Made by a program: the position numbers and the translations under genes
Shown: positions 12,801 through 23,323 of the stretch, piece by piece
Numbering within the stretch: position 1 is the first letter of the stretch
How the letters are laid out: each line of letters starts with the position of its first letter
NCBI GenBank assembly: GCA_050084985.1
Contig: JBITNC010000001.1
Location: 7,192,001-7,256,000 of the forward strand
Reading direction: 5' to 3'
Source of the DNA: Nageia nagi
Lineage: Eukaryota; Pinophyta
Length of the DNA stretch: 64,000 nt
Notes under the pieces: generated by a model
Databases searched by the model: none
Seen by the model: the letters and a program-made list of their open reading frames with translations, nothing else
What the model was told of the DNA's origin: nothing

Positions 12801-15800
12801 TTTGGTGTATTGAAGAGCAAAATAAGAGAATTAATGGAGTAAATGCCCGCAAAGTCACAAACTGACGAGTGAATGTTTCATAACAGGAATGTAAAGGAAG
12901 AGAATGAAATAAAAAAGGTCTTTGAGAAAGAGTTTTGGCCTGATGAGTAGGAATTTCATCACTGATGATGAGTAAAAACAAAATTATCTGTTTTCACCAA
13001 TTGCATGTCCTTTTCTGAGGTAACACTTTATATTCAAATTTTTTTGGCTTAGTAAAACAATCATTAACTTGTCATCTTGTTTTGATTAATGCCACAAAGA
13101 GAATGTGAGTTTGACAGCCAAACTTACAGCATTAAGCTGCATAAATTAACAAAAATGGGTAGAGATGCCATTAAAATTAACGACCATGTAAACAAACAAC
13201 TGCAAAACTATAACAATAAATGCAAAAACATTAACATAAAAACATTTGCTGCCATGAAAATAAGCAATTACTACTTTATGAAAGATAACCACATAAGTAG
13301 ATGAAAGAAAAAAACTTCTATGACAAATGCATAGACAAATGAAAAACTTAAGTGGAAACATACTCCACTTAAAATGCACAACCACAAGTTATTTCCAAAA
13401 GATACCCAAATAAAAAATAAACGAAAATTTCCATAACAAATGCAGTAAGAAATAAAAAATTCAATTCATACACATTGTTGCTGACATTAAAATGCACAAA
13501 TTGTGTTCAAAACATATCTGCAAATACAAACAAATGAAAAAAAAAAACAATAAACAAATAGAAAATGAGCAACAAATTCAAACTTATACATAGAATCATT
13601 TACTCCCATTAAAAGATACGCAAAGACATTTACTCCAATTAAACTGTGATAGCATAACTTGTTTACAAAAGATGACATGAACAACAATATGGAAAAGCAA
13701 AACCATTAAACATGATTAAGCAAAATGGACAACCACAACTTACCTTCAAAAGATATCCACCAAACAATAAATGACTAAACAAAAGTTTCTACATTGTGAA
13801 TTGACAAATGGAGAAATTACATGCAGAAACATTTACCACAATTGGAATGTTTAACCTTTGCTTGTTACTAAAAGACACCCATATGTTATCAAAATGTTGT
13901 AAAACATTCGGGGGCCTTTTCACAAGCCCTTCCAACCAAATCAAAAAACAGACACCCATATGAAATATATAATAAAACTTCCATACTAGATGCCAACAAA
14001 CTAACAGTTTACAAGTAGAACAATTTTCTTAACAAGCACAATCATAGCTTATTTGCAAAAAACACTCACAACAAACATGACAAAATATAGACAACAGGAA
14101 AACTGAAGAGATTTTAATACCACATTAAAATGCATGACAATGGTTTGTTTTAAAAAGAAAAACCCATGAACAGACTAGTTAAGAAAACATAATAAATACA
14201 TAGACAAACGAAAAATACACAAAAACATTTAGTGCTCTTAAATCAAGTACACCAAAACTTCATTCAAAAATGTAACCATATAAACATAAAAGTGGAAAAC
14301 TTCCACACCAAATGGATAGACAAATGAAAGAACCACATGCCAAAACATAAACATTCATCAAAATTTTCAATCATAGTTTGCATTCAAAAAATCCTCCCGT
14401 GAACGGGAAAAGACAAACTTCTATAACACATGCATAGACAAACCAAAATACAAAATGTCAAAAACACTTACTACCATGGAATGCATGACCATAACTTATT
14501 TAAAAAAACAGACATGGTCAATAGATGAAAAACAACTTCAATAAAATTATATAGGCAAATGAAAAACCCACAGATTGATCCAAAAAATCCTCCCATGAAC
14601 AGAAAGACAAATTTCTATAACACATGCATAGACAAACCAAAATACAAAAACTTTTATTGCCATAGAATGCACGACCATAACTTATTTTGAAAAAAAATAG
14701 ACATGAACAATACATGAAAAAAACGTCAATAAAATTATATAGGCAAATGAAAAACCTATAGATTAAAATGTATAACCATCACTTGTTTTCAAAAGCTGAC
14801 CACATAAACATACAAATGAAAACATTTTACAAGAAATACATAGACAACTGACAGTTCACATGGAGAAACATTTTTTTCCGACTAAAGTACACACTAGAAC
14901 TTGTTTTCAAAAAATACCTACATGAACTTTGTAGGCTACGTCTGCAGATGGGGATGGCAGGGCAAGGGAGATGTATTGGATTGTCTTCATAACATCTTAG
15001 GACCCCTAATAGACTCGAGACCTTGCACATATTCTAGTGCTTTGTGAAAGATGTTTAGCTAGTTTTGATCCTAAAGGAAGGGTAAAGACCACACCTATAG
15101 TTTAGTTGCTCTATTTAGCTTGCAAAATGTGTTGGGAATCCCACCCAGCTTGATATGTATGTATCATGGATGCCCACAGTTTAGTTTCTCTAACTAGCTT
15201 GGAAAGTGTGTTGGGCTTGGGACCTCCTATAGACATCCCTTCAGAATTAACAAAACAAAAACTACCCGCATGAAAAACAAATGAAAACTTCCATACCAAA
15301 TGTATAGACAAACAGGAACATTTTACTCGGAATAAGATTGAAAATCACAAATTGTTTCCATAAGATAACACCATAGACAAACAAATGAAATTCAAATAAA
15401 TAAATAAATAAAAACACAAACACAAACATTTATTACCATTAAGGTGTGCATCCATAACTTGTTTTCAAAAAATGAAATAAAAAGCAAAATACAACAAACA
15501 ACAGAAACAAACAAATGAAAAACTTGCAGAAGTATCTATTAATACAATAGAAACAAATAAATGAAAAACTTGCAAAAGTACTTATTACCATTAATGATGC
15601 ATCCATAACTTTAGGACAAAAACAGTTACTTCTATTAAAATGGATAACCAGAGATTATTTCCAAATAAAAAACATGCATACACAAATGAAGCATATACAT
15701 ACTACAGGACCAATAAAATGACACTGTATTAGCATTAAATAGATACCCAGAGTTCAATTTAAAAAAAAAAAAAAACATGGACACATCCAAAATTTTCATA

Positions 15801-15912
15801 AGCCATCACAAACTTACATCCGGGTTCCCTGTTTCAGCTTCCAGAAAACAGCATAGTTCCAACCCGTCTTGTAGCACAGACATCGCAAGGTCTCTTGTAA
15901 CATCGTACCCAT
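1..15912 (-). CDS. LHW: LONESOME HIGHWAY-type bHLH transcription factor, 5' part (6 exons, runs off left edge)
   Basis: Joined exons: 15912-15818, 7702-7526, 4698-4587, 4109-4068, 3930-3871, 823-1. All five introns are GT-AG, the phases agree and 436 codons are open. Motifs in order: WNYAVFWKL (residues 18-26), MLAWEDGYC (33-41), VGEGIIGRAAFTGNHQW (88-104), WQNQFAAGIK (133-142), TIAVIAVMPYGVVQLGS (143-159), MEDLEFVN (164-171). These are the bHLH-MYC_N-type N-terminal domain of the LHW family. In angiosperms LHW is a nuclear bHLH factor that dimerises with TMO5-type bHLHs to drive vascular cell divisions. The bHLH domain is C-terminal in the family and lies outside this window, so it cannot be checked. 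Introns are 8115, 2827, 477, 137 and 3047 bp. An LHW-like paralogue rather than LHW itself is possible. Confidence 0.9.
1273..1589. repeat. Two-copy tandem duplication, about 154-bp unit
   Basis: The segment starting ACAGAAATACTCAAA at 1273 recurs at 1427 with small changes, and both copies end in CCCAAACCAAC. Shared landmarks are TTGCTATAAAACACAAAC and AATTTGTTCTAACATCAA. The second copy has a few extra bases near its end. It lies within intron 5. Confidence 0.8.
2324..2797. repeat. 122-bp tandem repeat, four copies
   Basis: AACTATGTGCACTAGAAA recurs at 2324, 2446, 2568 and 2690, an exact 122-bp period. Each unit contains AAAATTTCAAATAAC and AGAGATATTG. The fourth copy lacks about 15 bp (ACTTATAGGTATCAC). 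Unit-to-unit similarity is high, so the array is fairly young. Intron 5. Confidence 0.9.
3871..3930 (-). CDS. LHW: LHW-like exon 5 (20 codons)
   Basis: 60 bp encoding TIAVIAVMPYGVVQLGSTQM, with acceptor GTGCAG and donor GTGAGT, in phase 0. The GVVQLGS motif is diagnostic for LHW and its paralogues. Confidence 0.92.
4068..4109 (-). CDS. LHW: LHW-like exon 4 (micro-exon, 14 codons)
   Basis: 42 bp encoding YPIGWQNQFAAGIK, with acceptor ACTACAG and donor GTGAGAT, in phase 0 at both ends. The WQNQFAAGIK string is the family signature just before the TIAV motif. It is too short for routine ORF finding and was identified by homology and splice signals. Confidence 0.9.
4587..4698 (-). CDS. LHW: LHW-like exon 3
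   Basis: 112 bp. The first base completes the Gly of VGEG, then IIGRAAFTGNHQWIF follows, the most conserved block of the LHW N-terminal domain. The acceptor is CTTACAG and the donor GTGAGT, and the exon ends in phase 0. Confidence 0.92.
4699..7525 (-). other. Intron 2 of the LHW-like gene
   Basis: 2827 bp, GT-AG, with no coding signal recognised. A short imperfect triplication of a GAGAGTTGYCCTCT-like motif sits at about 5638-5712. A possible terminal-inverted-repeat element lies at about 6022-6742. Confidence 0.7.
6022..6742. mobile_element. Possible small DNA transposon or MITE with TIRs
   Basis: The left end carries ACTCAGACTCGGCA (about 6023) and the right end carries, inverted, ACTCAGACTCAGCA (about 6739), a terminal inverted repeat of about 14 bp with one mismatch. 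The interior (about 700 bp) is non-coding and rich in AAAACTC/CTTGG motifs. I could not define a convincing target-site duplication, so superfamily and exact ends are uncertain. Confidence 0.35.
7526..7702 (-). CDS. LHW: LHW-like exon 2
   Basis: 177 bp between a TTGCAG acceptor and a GTAAG donor. It encodes the MLAWEDGYC motif and a variable loop, ending in VFLVGEG; family members have a WEE/WED motif and a VGEG motif here. Entry phase 2 and exit phase 2 match exons 1 and 3. Confidence 0.9.
10318..11790 (-). pseudogene. LINE (non-LTR retrotransposon) fossil
   Basis: On the minus strand, 11790-11640 reads GDFIILGDLNACIGNWQ, the endonuclease motif around its catalytic Asp-Asn. It runs almost directly into INLSKTKGMIFNTS and PYTYLGVQL (11640-11470), which belong to the C-terminal side of LINE reverse transcriptase. 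10860-10560 then reads PTILYGS, a stop, IWDPSS and ERVQTIMLWRMI, the typical LINE C-terminal region. An open stretch continues to 10318. Most of the RT is missing between endonuclease and C-terminus, so the copy has a large internal deletion. It lies in intron 1 in the same orientation as the host gene. Confidence 0.7.
13370..15775. repeat. Diverged minisatellite in LHW intron 1, about 16 units
   Basis: A motif resembling ATAACTTGTTTTCAAAA, followed by AACAAATGAAAAACTTCC, AAATGCATAGACAAA and CATTTACTACCATTAAAATG, recurs irregularly, roughly every 110-190 bp. Landmarks lie near 13384, 13501, 13656, 13736, 14047, 14142, 14257, 14375, 14493, 14678, 14778, 14908, 15350, 15457 and 15655. Units vary in length, and insertions interrupt the series (for example 14930-15240). 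No coding potential. Confidence 0.75.
14385..14765. repeat. Higher-order duplication within the intron-1 minisatellite, about 190-bp unit
   Basis: Two consecutive segments of about 190 bp start AAAAAATCCTCCC (about 14391 and 14583). They share ATAACACATGCATAGACAAA and end AAAATTATATAGGCAAATGA. They are much closer to each other than to the other minisatellite units, so this pair arose by a later duplication. Confidence 0.75.
15818..15912 (-). CDS. LHW: LHW-like exon 1 (coding part)
   Basis: The frame begins MGTMLQETLRCLCYKTGWNY and ends in phase 2 at a GTAAGT donor (15817-15812). The chosen ATG gives the MG start usual in the family. An in-frame ATG lies 12 bases upstream at 15924 (MSKQ added), preceded by an in-frame TGA near 15942, so the start is one of these two. 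The next exon supplies the last base of a Met codon. Confidence 0.85.
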
Positions 15913-17480
15913 CTGCTTGGACATGGATTGCCCAATTCTTCGTCAGTTTCTGCCGAAACTTGAATCTCCTCCCCAAATCCAGGCTCTCTCAAACCACCAA
16001 ACTTAGTCCGTCGCGATAGTCTCAATCTCTTTCTTGATCACACCAGATTTTCTTTATCCTTCTCTTTAACAGTTTTCTTATGGTTTTTCCTGAACCCCTT
16101 CCACATTGATCCTGAACCCTTTTCAACACTGCAACAAAAGTTCCCCAAGTTCACTCCAAATTTTCTTTATCCTTTTCCTCTATGATCTTCTTAAACGCTA
16201 ACTGGCTCTGCATGAACTCCTTCCGGCTTGGTTTCGGCGTAGTCCCAACCTCAGCTTTCGCGGCGGCGCAGCAAGACTGAGAGGCAAATGGTCCATATCT
16301 CATGCTGGTTAACGTTTTTTGAATCTCCCTACGAGACTATCTAAACAGACGATGGCGAGAGATTTAGAGCTAGGAAAATAAACAAGAACAGGAACTTGGA
16401 ACTCCTTAGAAGTAGAAGATTTAAGGTCGTTGCCTGTTTAAGAAAAATTATTCACCTATTTTATCTCTTGTCAAGCTTTAAAAACCAGTGAGCTAGACAA
16501 GCTTCAGGGAAGACAAGTGAATAGATGTTTTTGGGACGAAAAATAGGGTAATTACTTTAACTATCCGGGCTTCGGAAGCTTAAATGGACTTATGGACTGT
16601 AGAAATTCCACGAACTTCTCAGAGATATCTCAATCTTAGATGTACGTGATGTTTTTCTGCAATAATGTCACAGAATCTCGATCTTTAGCGGAAATAACGT
16701 TCAAATGAAATTAATAGAATGAAAAAAACTGCACCGAAATCAAGCTTCCCACAGGTTTCAGCAAGAATCGTGTTCTCACCGTTTATTCCTCCTATTCTCA
16801 CTGTTAAACCACAGAAACACAACCCTTTCTGGAAGAATTTACGCTAAAATCAACTATCAGACAGATTTTACTTCTCCACGGGTATTTCTCCGATTTACGC
16901 CGCCAAATCGCAGAAATGTAAGACTTCCCGGCCAAGACACCCTAGCTATTATGCGATTCCGCATAATCTCTGCTCAAGTGGCAACATTTTTGCCTCTTGA
17001 TGAAATTTTCTTCCATACACCAAGGGTTTCAACAATCTATTTCCAAAACTCGCCAAAATTCACAAAAACAGAAAGAGAACCCTCCTTTTCTACAGATCCT
17101 CAAAAGCTTTTAAATTCTTACTCATTTGCGCCGAGTTTCCACTTGAATCTGAACAAGCTTCGCTTCATCTGCAACAAAACCGCCTCTAGTTCTTTACAGA
17201 CACAAGGATTTCATGAAAACTTTTGGCCGTATCGGCGCACTAGTTAAAAAAGCCAAACAGTTAACGAAAAACCACCGGTTTCAACAACACCACACTTGTT
17301 TCCTGTGACCGTAAACCACCCCGACAAACGGGCTTTCCCGACTGGACAAGAGTCTTCTCACTTGTCGGGAAGCGCCTTTTTCTGTGCCGCTAAAAACACG
17401 GCGACATTTCCCGACCACTTTAAAAGGAAAAAGAGAATAACATTTTTCAAAAAGGGAATTTATAAGTTTTTTATTTCGTG
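15913..17480 (-). promoter_or_regulatory. 5' UTR and promoter region of the LHW-like gene
   Basis: The stretch upstream of the start codon is less AT-rich than its surroundings (for example 16200-16270 and 16860-16960) and free of recognisable transposons, as expected of a 5' leader and proximal promoter. I could not place a TATA box or transcription start. Short ORFs here on either strand resemble nothing I know. Confidence 0.4.
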
Positions 17481-19190
17481 AAGTGGACTTATAATAGTGG
17501 TAGTAATCATAGTGTTTGGGGGAAAGGGATGGGGGCAGAGATTGTTTGGTATATAGCAAGCATGGAGTTGAATACTATAGGTTTATGACTATGTGAGTCA
17601 GAAAATTTTTATTGGGTTGAAGATTACTATCTGCTTTTGAGGTACGGGGTTTCGAACTTAGGGCCTAGGTGGAGGCAGCATCTTGGCTTGGCTTCCTTTC
17701 ATGTAGAGGGATCATGAGAGACAACACCCATGCCATGGGAGACTGAAATTGTTCAACTTTCGAAATCTTATGGGAGATCTTGTTGGGTAGGGGTAGAGGG
17801 GGTCTTGGGCTCATGGTTGCCTTCCCACACCTCTGCCTAGGTCATTGATGACCCTTTCTCTCGTCACTTGTATAGATAATTGCTACTCTAGTTTTTTATT
17901 GGTTTAATTTTTAATAATGAAAATTTGTGAACTGTATTTTGTAATTTCAAAATTGATATAATATATAAATTGTTTACTTATATGTGAAGTGAAACTCAAG
18001 CTTCATAATCATAAGATCTTTTGCTTTTCACTATCTTTATTTGTACTTTATTTGTCGTGTGATTTAGCCTTTTGCTTTCCATCATCTTTACTCGCACTTT
18101 ATGTGTTGTTCAATTATGCATGTCTTAAAATTAGATGTTATAGCGTATATTTTATAATTTAGTTTGTGAATTATGTATTTGTTTTTAATTAAAAAATTTA
18201 ATAAATTTAAAATTTATATATATTTTTTATTTTTATTATTTTTTAATTTATGTATTTACTTTTAATATTTGAAAATATAAATATTTTTTTATTTGATAAG
18301 TAAAGATGAAAATAGATTTTTTATTTTAAATTTTCTTATTACAAAATTGTTTTTTGGGAGGAATTTTAAGAGTATAGGAATAAAAGGTATGGGTTAATAT
18401 AATCTTAGATGAATATAATTTTCTTAATGAGATTCGATCTAAAGAAATTTTAAATTTGTATATGATAATTAATATTAGCTTTTCAACAATCTATCAAATC
18501 TATCTCATGGATATTATTTGATTATAAATGTAGATCAATATTATGTAATTATGTTGCACCTTGTAAAGACCAGAATCAAACTTGTGGATTACCTCTAATC
18601 AATTCTTGATGGTCATCTAATCATGCCACCTAGATAAAAATCTTGTAAGTAAGCCTATGTTGCATACATTCCAACTCAAAATGTATATTATCTTCCATTA
18701 GATAATGACATATATATAGAATCTATAACTCAAGGGTCTACATGCTAAGAGACAATCATCCATCTTATTATACTATAATTAATTATATGAATAATAATAG
18801 TGTTATAATGGGATCCTAACATGTTTTCCCCTTAAAAAAGCTTTTTCCTCAATGTTAAAATTTTAAGAACTAATATTGAAGCTAATATAATGATTCTCAC
18901 TTGTAGCATCTTCTAGTGATAATTATTTCCACTTAATTAATACTTCTATGATGATGTGATTGTGTAGGGAGCTCAAGAACAATGATTAATGATTTTTTTG
19001 AATCCAAAAGTATCGAACCTCCTTCATTTAACTCGTATAAAGTAGTATGAATTTGTAAGTTCTATCGTACGACTTTCTTTAAACAAGAGATGTGAAATAT
19101 TAAGTGGATCTCAAAGGAAAGTGTAATTATAATTTGTAATATATAATACTTATACATTAAATGACATTATATGGACCATAAAAGTATATC
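17481..19190. other. AT-rich spacer without recognised genes
   Basis: 17500-17880 has mixed composition and 17900-19190 is strongly AT-rich. No ORF, RNA gene or clear repeat boundary was seen. Part may be decayed 3' sequence of the gypsy fossil to its right. Confidence 0.5.
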
Positions 19191-20260
19191 ATGAGCTTTT
19201 TGTTAATGTGTAATTAAAGGGAAAAAAATTTGTGTGATTGAAGATGGAGGAAAACTTTATTACCTACCTTAAAGAAGCATTATAATCTATAATTATTAGG
19301 TGCTTATTTCATATCGTGTTGAGCAATGAGTAGATTGTGCTCATGTTTCTGAAGAACCTGATCATGGAATCAATTAATAGGACCTTAGACCTTCATGGTA
19401 TGTAAGAAATAAGAGATAACAGAGGTTGTCCATATACTACTTCATAATGCATTGATTTTGCAGTAATATAGTAAGATGTGTTGTACCACCTTTTTGTTAG
19501 GGGTTATCATTTAACTTAATGAGTTGGGTGATTAGTTATGAAGTAGCATAAATATATCTTCAAAAGTCTATTAACCACCTACATTTGACCATTTAACACA
19601 TTTTCAAGGATAATTCTTACATCTTAAATAATCTTGCTAAACACTACTAGTGAAATTAGGATCACAATTAAATGTAATAAACTTATGAATACCAATAGGA
19701 AAAAGACTAAGTCTAGAAAGAGTTGGGCTATAGTAAAGGCTTTACGTAGGTGGGCCACTAAGGAAAAAGAACAAATTTTGAGAGTTGATCCCCTATTACC
19801 ATAATGATAAATTATCCACCTTATTTGGAAGCCCTTCAATAAAATCCATTAAAATATAAATTCATGTGGCTTGTAGAAGAGGGAGTGATTGGAGAATGCC
19901 TAGTGAGTGGATTATGTTATCTTTAAATTGTTAACATGTATCATATTCTTTAATAAATAATTGAATATACTTCTTCATGCCTTGCCAAAATAAATCTTTT
20001 TTAACTTTTTGCTACATCTTAAGGAATATTAAATATCCTATAGTTGGAAACATATGAAGCTTCTTAATAAATTAAAGTTGAAAGAGAGAATTAGTAGGAA
20101 GGACTAAGCAGCCCTTATACATCAAAACATGCCCATATAAAGTAGATCATATATGTCTTCTAAAGTGGAATATATATCTTGGATAATTATCTACAATGTG
20201 AGATCGTGTTGCATGACTTGTTATACTTTTCAAAACCATGCAAACTATGGTTTATATATG
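19190..20260 (-). pseudogene. Ty3/gypsy integrase fossil (chromovirus-like)
   Basis: Minus-strand reading across frameshifts gives CLVLPTNSLF (about 20110), a linker like those before the H2C2 zinc finger, and DLFWQGMKKYIQLFIKE (about 19990). FNGFYIEGLPNKVDN and HLRKAFTIAQLFLDLVFF (about 19840-19720) follow, then CDPNFTSSV and EVVYGQP (about 19410). This is the order of a chromovirus-type integrase. Many stops and shifts show it is old and inactive. No RT could be recognised upstream on the same strand, so it is a fragment. Confidence 0.6.
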
Positions 20261-20467
20261 GCATGTGAAGAATATTAATCTTCTTATTAGTACAAAAGGG
20301 AATTGACTACCTAATGCACCTTCAAAAGATCATAACTTTTGATCTGATCGTTAGAATGTCTTAAAATGTTGAGAAGAGCTAGATATGGGTTTTCATCATT
20401 CAGTTACCACTTCCTATAGGAGGGATGCCCCCAAATAGAAAGTTTTTCGATCAACCTAAATACATCA

Positions 20468-21274
20468 TGTGGTGCCCCAAAATTAGCTTTTAATGTTAGT
20501 TTTCAGGATTTTCCAATAAGTAGACTTTAATATCTTTTATTGTAGAATTTGTTTAGGAGAATAAATTGGGAAACCCCTTAGTCCATGTTAATTGGGCTTG
20601 TACGCCAAGTTTGGCCATAATTCGAGGGAATTTCTATTTTTAGAAACTTTATATCTTTAAAAACTTTCTATTTTTAGTAATGTCCTGGTTTCTAGACTGT
20701 TTGTTATTTTTTTGAGTAAGAGTTTCTTGCTTTCGATATTACCTACTGTAACAGACCTGAAAAGGGTAGTAGATTTAGAAGAATAAAAAAATTCTTATTG
20801 TGAAATTTTATTTCTTCATTGATTTACTTATTATGTAAATCGATTTTTTGGAGATTTATTTTGATCTCTTGCAAGAAAATGGCTATTTATTGCTTTTATG
20901 GATGTTGTATGTGAAATATTATTTTCAAATTATGGCTATGTATTGTGATTGTGAGACCCTAAGTGCAAGATAGCTTGCTATTCTTGATCTTGGCCATGGA
21001 TTACTGCCTATGCTACAATGCTCGGGTTGTATATTTCTTATTTTTAATCTCTTTTTATTTGCTTGTCTCTTTCTTGTAACTCTTTATCCTTTCATTTCTT
21101 TCTAGTTACTTTTAACCTTAAATATAGATAGGAATCAACCTATAAACTAAAGATTGAACAAAAAACCAACACGAGAATATCCCCACTACCTTCTGCTCTT
21201 TCAAGGAACCTACTATTACAAGTAGTGGAGAACATGACCAGACCAAACCCTTTGAGGTTATGATATATTGATCA
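20468..21274 (+). repeat. T1 5' LTR (left boundary tentative)
   Basis: The last 409 bp (20866-21274) match 33103-33511 closely, and the block ends TTGATCA, immediately followed by internal sequence. The start TGTGGTGCCCC at 20468 is only a candidate. Upstream of 20866 I cannot align it with the other LTR, so either U3 regions differ or one copy is rearranged. Confidence 0.5.
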
Positions 21275-21604
21275 ATAGTAGCTACTTCCATTTTTGGCAT
21301 GCCCAATGGGACTAATGAGCTAAATTCCATATTTAGTAGGCATAGTTAGGCTTGATAGCCTCACTTGGTGGGTTATCAATTAAATCCTTCAAGATTATAA
21401 GGTTCTTTTAACCTTATTTCTGACTTTGCTATCAACCAATCAATGTTTTGAACCCTGGCACCTCTAGAACACAAACTAACTAGAAGTAGTGCCAAAAATT
21501 CCCTTAGACAACTTAGATTTTAAGAGCTATCAATTCCTCATAGAAGGACAAGGTGAAAGATTTCTCAAGTTGTATCTTCTTTAGTCCCCATAAGGGCAAT
21601 CCCA
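21275..21604 (+). other. T1 leader with primer-binding-site-like motif
   Basis: ATAGTA at the LTR junction is followed by TGGCATGCCCAATGGGAC (21295-21312). T2 has the same arrangement (ATAGTA, then TGGCACGCCCGGTGGGAC), so this is a conserved priming/leader region. I do not assign the tRNA. Confidence 0.5.
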
Positions 21605-23323
21605 TTGTTAGTTATATTTGACTCAGTCCTCAAAAATCCTTCATCTCCTACCCATTCTCCAAGTATGGCTCAACTAGCAGATTTTTCTACCTGGAATAAT
21701 GGTCATCCTTTGGTTGTTGTTGCTAATTCCCCTCCTATACCTCAAGCAACTTTCAAAATCTTGCCCAAATATGATGGCTCTAAAAAGACACTATATGAAC
21801 ATTATCAATATGTATCTTTTTTGGCTTCAAGCTTTGATATTACTGATGAAATCATGATGACTAGATTACTATCACACTCTTTTGAGGGTAAACCAATCGA
21901 GTGGTTCAGAACTCTTACCCTCCAATCTATAAATTCATGGAGAGAGTTATATCAGACTTTAATTAAAAGATTTAATATAGATGGTGATGATAGCACATTC
22001 CTTAGCCTTATAGCATGTATTAAAAGACATCTTCATGAATCCATTGATGATTTCAATATCAGATTTGAAAGAACATGGAAATTCATTCCAGTAAAGATTA
22101 GACCAACAAATGCACAAGCTCTAGTCTATTATAAGAAGGCCTTCCTTTCTAACCTCAATATGCTCATTGTTATGTTAGGAGATACATTCCCAAATGTTTA
22201 CCAAATAGTAAAAATCATAGAACATACCTAAGTGTCCTCTGGTAAAATGAAACCTAAAATAATCATGCCTTTATTTTCGAATTTGCCTTCTAAATAGGCT
22301 CTATAAATAGGTCACCTTGGAGTTCTAGCCTTACCACCTCCTCCCAAACCTATTATCCAAAATTAGTTACTAGCATTACCCACTCTTACATCCATAAGTA
22401 CTGGTGTTGAACTTAAATCTCAAGAAGAGGAAAGAATAAGGTAGTTGAAGGTAACTATCAGGAATCTAACAAATAAGCTCACTCTACAAGAAAGGGAAAA
22501 TCATGGTTTTAATTATAAAAGATATGATAATTAGTATCAACCAAGATTTCAACCCAAGGTCAACCAGCCAAAATAGATAAATCCTCATAAAATAATTAAA
22601 AATGCTATTATGACTAGTTCTATAGATAGTGTTGCTTTGGGCATTATAGAATAGTGTCCACCATGTTCAACTCCTCACTTTCCAGATTCATGTGCGATGT
22701 ATCAACATTACTACTTAGGCTTACATTTTAACCAAACGGTGGAACCTACATTAGATGCTACTATTGATCTCACAATGGTGAACTTTTAGCTTTTAGGATA
22801 TGCTGAAGAACAAGCAAATTGTGTTCAAACTAGAATAAATTCTTTAATAGTTCCATAGCAACCCCAATCCACTTAGCAATATCAAGCATCCACTCAAGTA
22901 CAAACTAAACCTAAGAAAGCTAAGGCTCCCTTAGCTCAACCTTAGAACTAACAACATCAAGTTCCATTAAATTTGGGTACTGTTTCATCAAATATGGGTA
23001 TTAATGCCCCAATTGAAACAAACCTTACTGCAACTAGAAAAGAAGTCTCGAAGAAGGAGAGACCTAGTACATTGAGATATCCTTTTATTACTGATTATCA
23101 TAAAGAAAAGGCTACTCAACATTTCAAAACACATCAATAAGTGAAACCAAGTAAGTTCATCCTATATGCTCTATACAATATTATGGAATAATTAAAGAAA
23201 ACTCCTTCTAAGATGACCATGTTTGATGCATTAAAGATACCAGGTCTATTAGATCTTTTGTAAGAAGCTTTAAAGTTAAGAAACAGTAAAAAAAGGGTAA
23301 ATAAAGAGAATCCTATCTATGCA
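21605..23323 (+). pseudogene. T1 gag (broken)
   Basis: A 208-codon open stretch (21605-22231) includes WNNGHPLVVV, YEHYQYVSFLA and a capsid-like segment (EWFRTLTLQSINSW, DFNIRFERTWK). It aligns with the T2 gag (WNNGVPIALVV, NFNIRFQKTWM). Downstream the frame is broken by stops. Near 22650-22690 it reads CPPCSTPHFPDSC, a zinc-knuckle variant with CX2CX3HX4C spacing. The protein would form the particle shell and bind RNA. Confidence 0.7.

Larger units (their letters stand above)
7703..15817 (-). other. Intron 1 of the LHW-like gene (8.1 kb)
   Basis: 8115 bp, GTAAGT donor, TTGCAG acceptor. It contains a LINE fossil (about 10560-11790) and a long diverged minisatellite (about 13370-15775). 7810-9500 is AT-rich and 11800-13300 shows nothing identifiable. 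A long first intron of this kind is common in conifer genes. Confidence 0.75.

Noticed and set aside
16951-17559. ORFs of 98, 92 and 61 aa near the gene's 5' flank
   Set aside because: No similarity to anything known, overlapping on opposite strands, no start context or domain; more likely promoter/5' UTR sequence.
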